Source: Desulfosporosinus nitroreducens (GTDB taxonomy: Bacteria > Bacillota > Desulfitobacteriia > Desulfitobacteriales > Desulfitobacteriaceae). Taken from it: a stretch of 64,000 bases of DNA. This document shows positions 61,001 through 64,000 of this stretch, one piece after another. Every line of letters starts with the position of its first letter. Position 1 is the first letter of the stretch. The notes under the pieces are model-generated. The model was given only the letters and a program-made list of their open reading frames with translations. It was not told the origin of the DNA and did not search any database. The stretch covers positions 1 through 64,000 of the forward strand of contig NZ_JAMHFY010000013.1 of NCBI RefSeq assembly GCF_023897015.1. The letters run 5' to 3'. The position numbers and the translations under genes are program-made.

Positions 61001-62179
61001 ATGATTCGCAATTTGATACGCGGGATCATCACTCTGTTATTAGGGGCAGTAGGATTTTATCTGAACTATATTCTTTTTAGCCTCGGCTTTTTAAAAACCC
61101 TTGGATGGGATGGGTCGCCTGTATGGACATACGCCATAATGAGTATTTTATTTGGCATTATCGGGTTTTTAGTTGCTCCTTTTAGTATCCGTTCTTTTAT
61201 TGCTTTAATGCGTTGGATGGATTCGAGGTTAACTAGAGTTCCTACAAATGATCTTATGGGTGGAGCCATCGGGGGGATCATTGGACTTATTATTGCAAGT
61301 TTATTTGGAAATTCATTTGTCAGTATCAAATTCTTCGGACCGCTTTTGGCAGTCCTGCTGAGTCTGTTTTTAGGTTATCTGGGTTTGACAATTGGAATGA
61401 AACGGAAAGAAGATGTCCTAAGTTTTCTTAATTTTTTCCCTAAATTTCGTGATCGAGGAGACAAGGCAGATAAGGCCGAAAAAGGGGACAAGAACAAGGA
61501 CGGCAAGACTGGCCGTTCCCAAGAGTCAGTAAGCTACAAAATTCTTGATACCAGTGTAATTATTGATGGCCGAATCGCCGATATCGTTAAAACCGGATTT
61601 TTAGAAGGAGTCTTGCTAATCCCAAGTTTTGTGCTCGAGGAGCTTCGACATATTGCGGATTCTTCAGACTTACTAAAACGAAATCGAGGGCGCAGAGGAC
61701 TTGATATTCTTAATCAGATTTCCAAGGAAACTGTCATCAAAGTGCACATTCATGAACAAGATTTTGATGATATAAATGAAGTTGACAGCAAACTTGTCCG
61801 GTTAGGACAAGTATTAGGGTCGCCTCTGTTGACAAACGATTATAATCTTAACAAAGTGGCCGAACTTCAGGGAGTTAAGGTTTTAAATATTAACGAATTA
61901 GCCAATGCGCTTAAACCCATTGTATTACCTGGGGAAGAAATGTTAGTTCAAGTCATGAAAGAAGGAAAAGAGCCTGGTCAGGGTGTAGCTTATCTTGATG
62001 ACGGAACGATGATCGTTGTGGATATGGGGCGGAGGTTCATGGGGCAAAACGTTGTTGTTTTAGTGACAAGTGTTCTTCAAACGGCAGCCGGGCGCATGAT
62101 TTTTGCCAAGCCAAAAGCTACCTTGGAAAAAAAGCCGATGGGCCTTCGTTCGACGGATGAGGTGAATGCGATTGGCTAA
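61001..62179 (+). CDS. yacL: PIN/TRAM-domain membrane protein (YacL-like)
   Basis: The ATG at 61001 follows AAAGGAGGTGAAAAG, an ideal ribosome-binding site; the frame is open 24 codons upstream without one. The 392-aa protein has four membrane helices (about 5-130), a charged linker (KFRDRGDKADKAEKGDKNKD), a PIN nuclease domain with ILDTSVIIDGRIADI (Asp ligands) and LLTNDYNLNKVAE, then a TRAM RNA-binding domain near the C-terminus. It is probably a membrane-anchored ribonuclease. Its end overlaps ispD. Confidence 0.9.
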   Translation: MIRNLIRGIITLLLGAVGFYLNYILFSLGFLKTLGWDGSPVWTYAIMSILFGIIGFLVAPFSIRSFIALMRWMDSRLTRVPTNDLMGGAIGGIIGLIIASLFGNSFVSIKFFGPLLAVLLSLFLGYLGLTIGMKRKEDVLSFLNFFPKFRDRGDKADKAEKGDKNKDGKTGRSQESVSYKILDTSVIIDGRIADIVKTGFLEGVLLIPSFVLEELRHIADSSDLLKRNRGRRGLDILNQISKETVIKVHIHEQDFDDINEVDSKLVRLGQVLGSPLLTNDYNLNKVAELQGVKVLNINELANALKPIVLPGEEMLVQVMKEGKEPGQGVAYLDDGTMIVVDMGRRFMGQNVVVLVTSVLQTAAGRMIFAKPKATLEKKPMGLRSTDEVNAIG

Positions 62180-62861
62180 TATTGGGATCGTCATTCCGGC
62201 AGCCGGTCAAGGTAAACGGATGGGGGCCGGATACAACAAGCAATTCTTGATGTTGATGGAGAAACCAATTTTGGCACATACGGTAAGACTCTTTGAAGAA
62301 TCTGATTTTGTCTCAGAAATTGTAATTGTTGGGGCAGAGGGTGACATCTCGGTTATTAAAGAACTTGTTTATTATCAGGAGTTTCACAAAGTTGCGGCGG
62401 TCTGTATAGGTGGGGTGCTGCGACAAGATTCCGTTCGTGCAGGGGTTCGAGCTCTAAGTCCTACTATTCAAAGGATAGTGGTGCATGATGGGGCGAGGCC
62501 CCTTTTAACATTACAAGCATTTCATAAATTTCTTGAAGAAACACGAGAGTACTCTGCCGCAATTATGGGGGTCCCTATTAAGGATACTGTAAAGCGAGTT
62601 GACATAGCAGGAAAAGTGCTTGATACTTTGCCGCGAGATTATTTGCGTGCCGCCCAAACACCCCAAATTTTTGACCGAGAAATATTGGAAGAAGCACATC
62701 AGCAAGCAGCTTCCGTAGGATACTATGGTACAGATGATGCATCTTTGTTAGAATGGATGGGGCATCCTGTACAGATGGTAGAAGGTATGCAGGAGAATAT
62801 TAAGGTGACGACACCAGAAGACTTGTTGTTAGCTGAACGGATACTTACGCAAAGGCGATAG
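62166..62861 (+). CDS. ispD: 2-C-methyl-D-erythritol 4-phosphate cytidylyltransferase
   Basis: The 231-aa enzyme joins CTP and MEP in the non-mevalonate isoprenoid pathway. Motifs are VIPAAGQGKRMGAGYNKQF (about 9-27), RIVVHDGARPLL, PIKDTVKRV and RAAQTPQIFD, then TDDASLLEWMG. The ATG overlaps the yacL end by 14 bp; a TTG two codons later is also possible. Next comes ispF, the enzyme two steps later in the same pathway. Confidence 0.94.
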   Translation: MRLANIGIVIPAAGQGKRMGAGYNKQFLMLMEKPILAHTVRLFEESDFVSEIVIVGAEGDISVIKELVYYQEFHKVAAVCIGGVLRQDSVRAGVRALSPTIQRIVVHDGARPLLTLQAFHKFLEETREYSAAIMGVPIKDTVKRVDIAGKVLDTLPRDYLRAAQTPQIFDREILEEAHQQAASVGYYGTDDASLLEWMGHPVQMVEGMQENIKVTTPEDLLLAERILTQRR

Positions 62862-63007
62862 CGCAACTCGATATTTGATGTTAGATATTCGAAGCGCAAG
62901 GTACGATATGATATGCGAGTTACAAAGTAAGCTTGCTATAGAAAAGAGGCGGTGAATTGCCGCATCGGCTAGGCGGTCGAACTTCAAACCGTGAGTATCG
63001 AGAAGGG

Positions 63008-63499
63008 GTGTTAAGTATTAAAGTAGGAATCGGTTATGATGTACATGCTCTGGTGGCGGAGCGGTCATTGATTCTTGGAGGAGTGGAAATTCCACATGAA
63101 CGTGGGTTATTGGGACACTCGGATGCGGACGTGTTGGTTCATGCGATTATGGATGCGCTTTTAGGGGCCTTGGCCTTAGGAGATATTGGAGGACATTTTC
63201 CAGATCATGATCCAAAATATCGAGGCATTTCAAGTCTTGCTTTATTGGAGCATGTCATGAAACTTATTGAGTCACAGGGGTATCGTGTCGGAAATTTAGA
63301 TAGTATCGTTATGGCAGAGCGCCCGAAGATTGCTCCGTTTATCTCTAAAATGCGGTTTAATCTTTCACGTACTATGCATATCGAAGAAGCATGTGTTTCA
63401 GTGAAAGCGACAACTACAGAGCGGTTGGGATTTGTGGGAAGAGAAGAAGGAATTGCTGCTCAAGCGATTGTTAGCTTAAAAAAGGTGGAGGAAGAATGA
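63008..63499 (+). CDS. ispF: 2-C-methyl-D-erythritol 2,4-cyclodiphosphate synthase
   Basis: The enzyme closes the cyclodiphosphate in the MEP pathway. It has [12 protein letters not shown] with the zinc Asp and His, [31 protein letters not shown], and the C-terminal [18 protein letters not shown]. The start is unclear: GTG at 63008 is directly after GAGAAGGGG with little spacing, and an ATT at 63017 would have ideal spacing and give the family-like [10 protein letters not shown]. An upstream in-frame extension from 62957 is not supported by homology. From GTG it is 163 aa. Confidence 0.92.
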   Translation: MLSIKVGIGYDVHALVAERSLILGGVEIPHERGLLGHSDADVLVHAIMDALLGALALGDIGGHFPDHDPKYRGISSLALLEHVMKLIESQGYRVGNLDSIVMAERPKIAPFISKMRFNLSRTMHIEEACVSVKATTTERLGFVGREEGIAAQAIVSLKKVEEE

Positions 63500-64000
63500 T
63501 GAAAATTCGTGTTCGATTTGCACCCAGTCCAACAGGTCCACTTCACATCGGAGGGGCAAGATCGGCTTTATTTAATTATTTATGGGCTCGCAAAAACAAG
63601 GGGACATTTATTGTTCGGAGTGAGGACACTGATTTAGAACGCTCAAGCAGAGAATCTGAACATAACATTTTGGAAGCGCTTCGATGGCTGAATATTCAAT
63701 GGGATGAAGGGATTGAAGTTGGCGGGGAGCATGGTCCTTATCGTCAAACGGATCGCTTAGAACTTTACAGGGAGTATACAGATAAGTTGCTTGCCAGTGG
63801 GCACGCTTACTATTGTTACTGCACGGAAGACGAGCTGGAACAAGAGAGGCAAGCATTAACTTCCAAGGGGGAGACTCCTCGATATTTAGGAAAGTGCCGT
63901 CAATTATCCGCAGAACAACGAGCTGCCTTAGAGCTTGAAGGGCGAAAGCCTGTGGTACGCTTCCGTGTTCCGGACGGACAGGCAATCCATATCCCCGATC
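63499..64000 (+). CDS. gltX: Glutamyl-tRNA synthetase, N-terminal part (cut by window edge)
   Basis: The ATG at 63499 overlaps the ispF stop, with GGAGG just upstream (another ATG one codon earlier is possible). The visible 167 residues start [20 protein letters not shown] with the HIGH-type motif, followed by [13 protein letters not shown] and [18 protein letters not shown]. This is class I GltX, which charges tRNA-Glu (and tRNA-Gln in organisms with GatCAB). The KMSKS part lies outside the window. Confidence 0.95.
   Translation, partial: MKIRVRFAPSPTGPLHIGGARSALFNYLWARKNKGTFIVRSEDTDLERSSRESEHNILEALRWLNIQWDEGIEVGGEHGPYRQTDRLELYREYTDKLLASGHAYYCYCTEDELEQERQALTSKGETPRYLGKCRQLSAEQRAALELEGRKPVVRFRVPDGQAIHIPD

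Overview
The window reads as a chromosomal segment of an anaerobic, spore-forming, low-to-mid GC Firmicute of the Peptococcaceae/Desulfitobacteriaceae type (Desulfosporosinus, Desulfitobacterium or Syntrophobotulus-like). The grounds are the ctsR-mcsA-mcsB-clpC-radA ... carD-yacL-ispD-ispF-gltX housekeeping order, a Spo0E-type gene, a B12-dependent ribonucleotide reductase, sigma-54 regulation, a tungsten-type aldehyde oxidoreductase, a double-cubane-type reductase with its activase, rubrerythrin and rubredoxin. The genus is inference; no 16S sequence is visible.

Layout. 1-440: a duplicated, 5S-rRNA-like, terminator-bearing repeat, probably the flank of an rRNA operon. 459-9796: lipoproteins, an acyl-CoA ligase, nrdR-nrdJ with an NrdR-box promoter, and an ABC-F ribosome-protection gene behind a leader that looks like a transcription attenuator. 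9960-13645: a decayed zone with a headless, internally deleted RND pump, ung, and relics of a two-component system. 13768-19420: a PhnB-like VOC protein and sbcDC. 19560-30974: an IclR regulator followed by a glycolate/glyoxylate catabolic region: three glycolate-oxidase-type subunits, a cupin, both subunits of a malate-CoA ligase with a small Fe-S protein between them, malyl-CoA lyase and malic enzyme. 31220-36693: miscellaneous genes (RluA-type synthase, TIM-barrel isomerase, YgbA-like protein, rubrerythrin, M24 peptidase, small proteins). 36770-43461: ctsR-mcsA-mcsB-clpC, radA, Spo0E-like. 43655-59308: a redox-enzyme island with a sigma-54 activator, a three-subunit molybdenum hydroxylase behind a sigma-54 promoter, a YedF-like DsrE protein, a double-cubane-type reductase and its activase, then a second sigma-54 promoter with aldehyde:ferredoxin oxidoreductase, ferredoxin, FdhD, a radical SAM/SPASM protein, an unusual rubredoxin and a sulfite-oxidase-like protein. 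59506-64000: DUF1573-type protein, carD, a tandem-repeat region, yacL, ispD, ispF and the start of gltX.

How the genes fit together. The 19.6-31 kb region can be read as a full route: glycolate is oxidised to glyoxylate; glyoxylate and acetyl-CoA are joined by malyl-CoA lyase; malyl-CoA is split by the ligase running backwards with ATP formation; malate is decarboxylated to pyruvate by malic enzyme. This is the malyl-CoA route described biochemically for Syntrophobotulus glycolicus. Related AAAC-N3-GTTT palindromes lie at the iclR, glycolate oxidase and ligase promoters and suggest one IclR regulon. The 43-59 kb island sits between radA and carD, which are usually close together, so it looks like an accessory insertion into a conserved housekeeping block.
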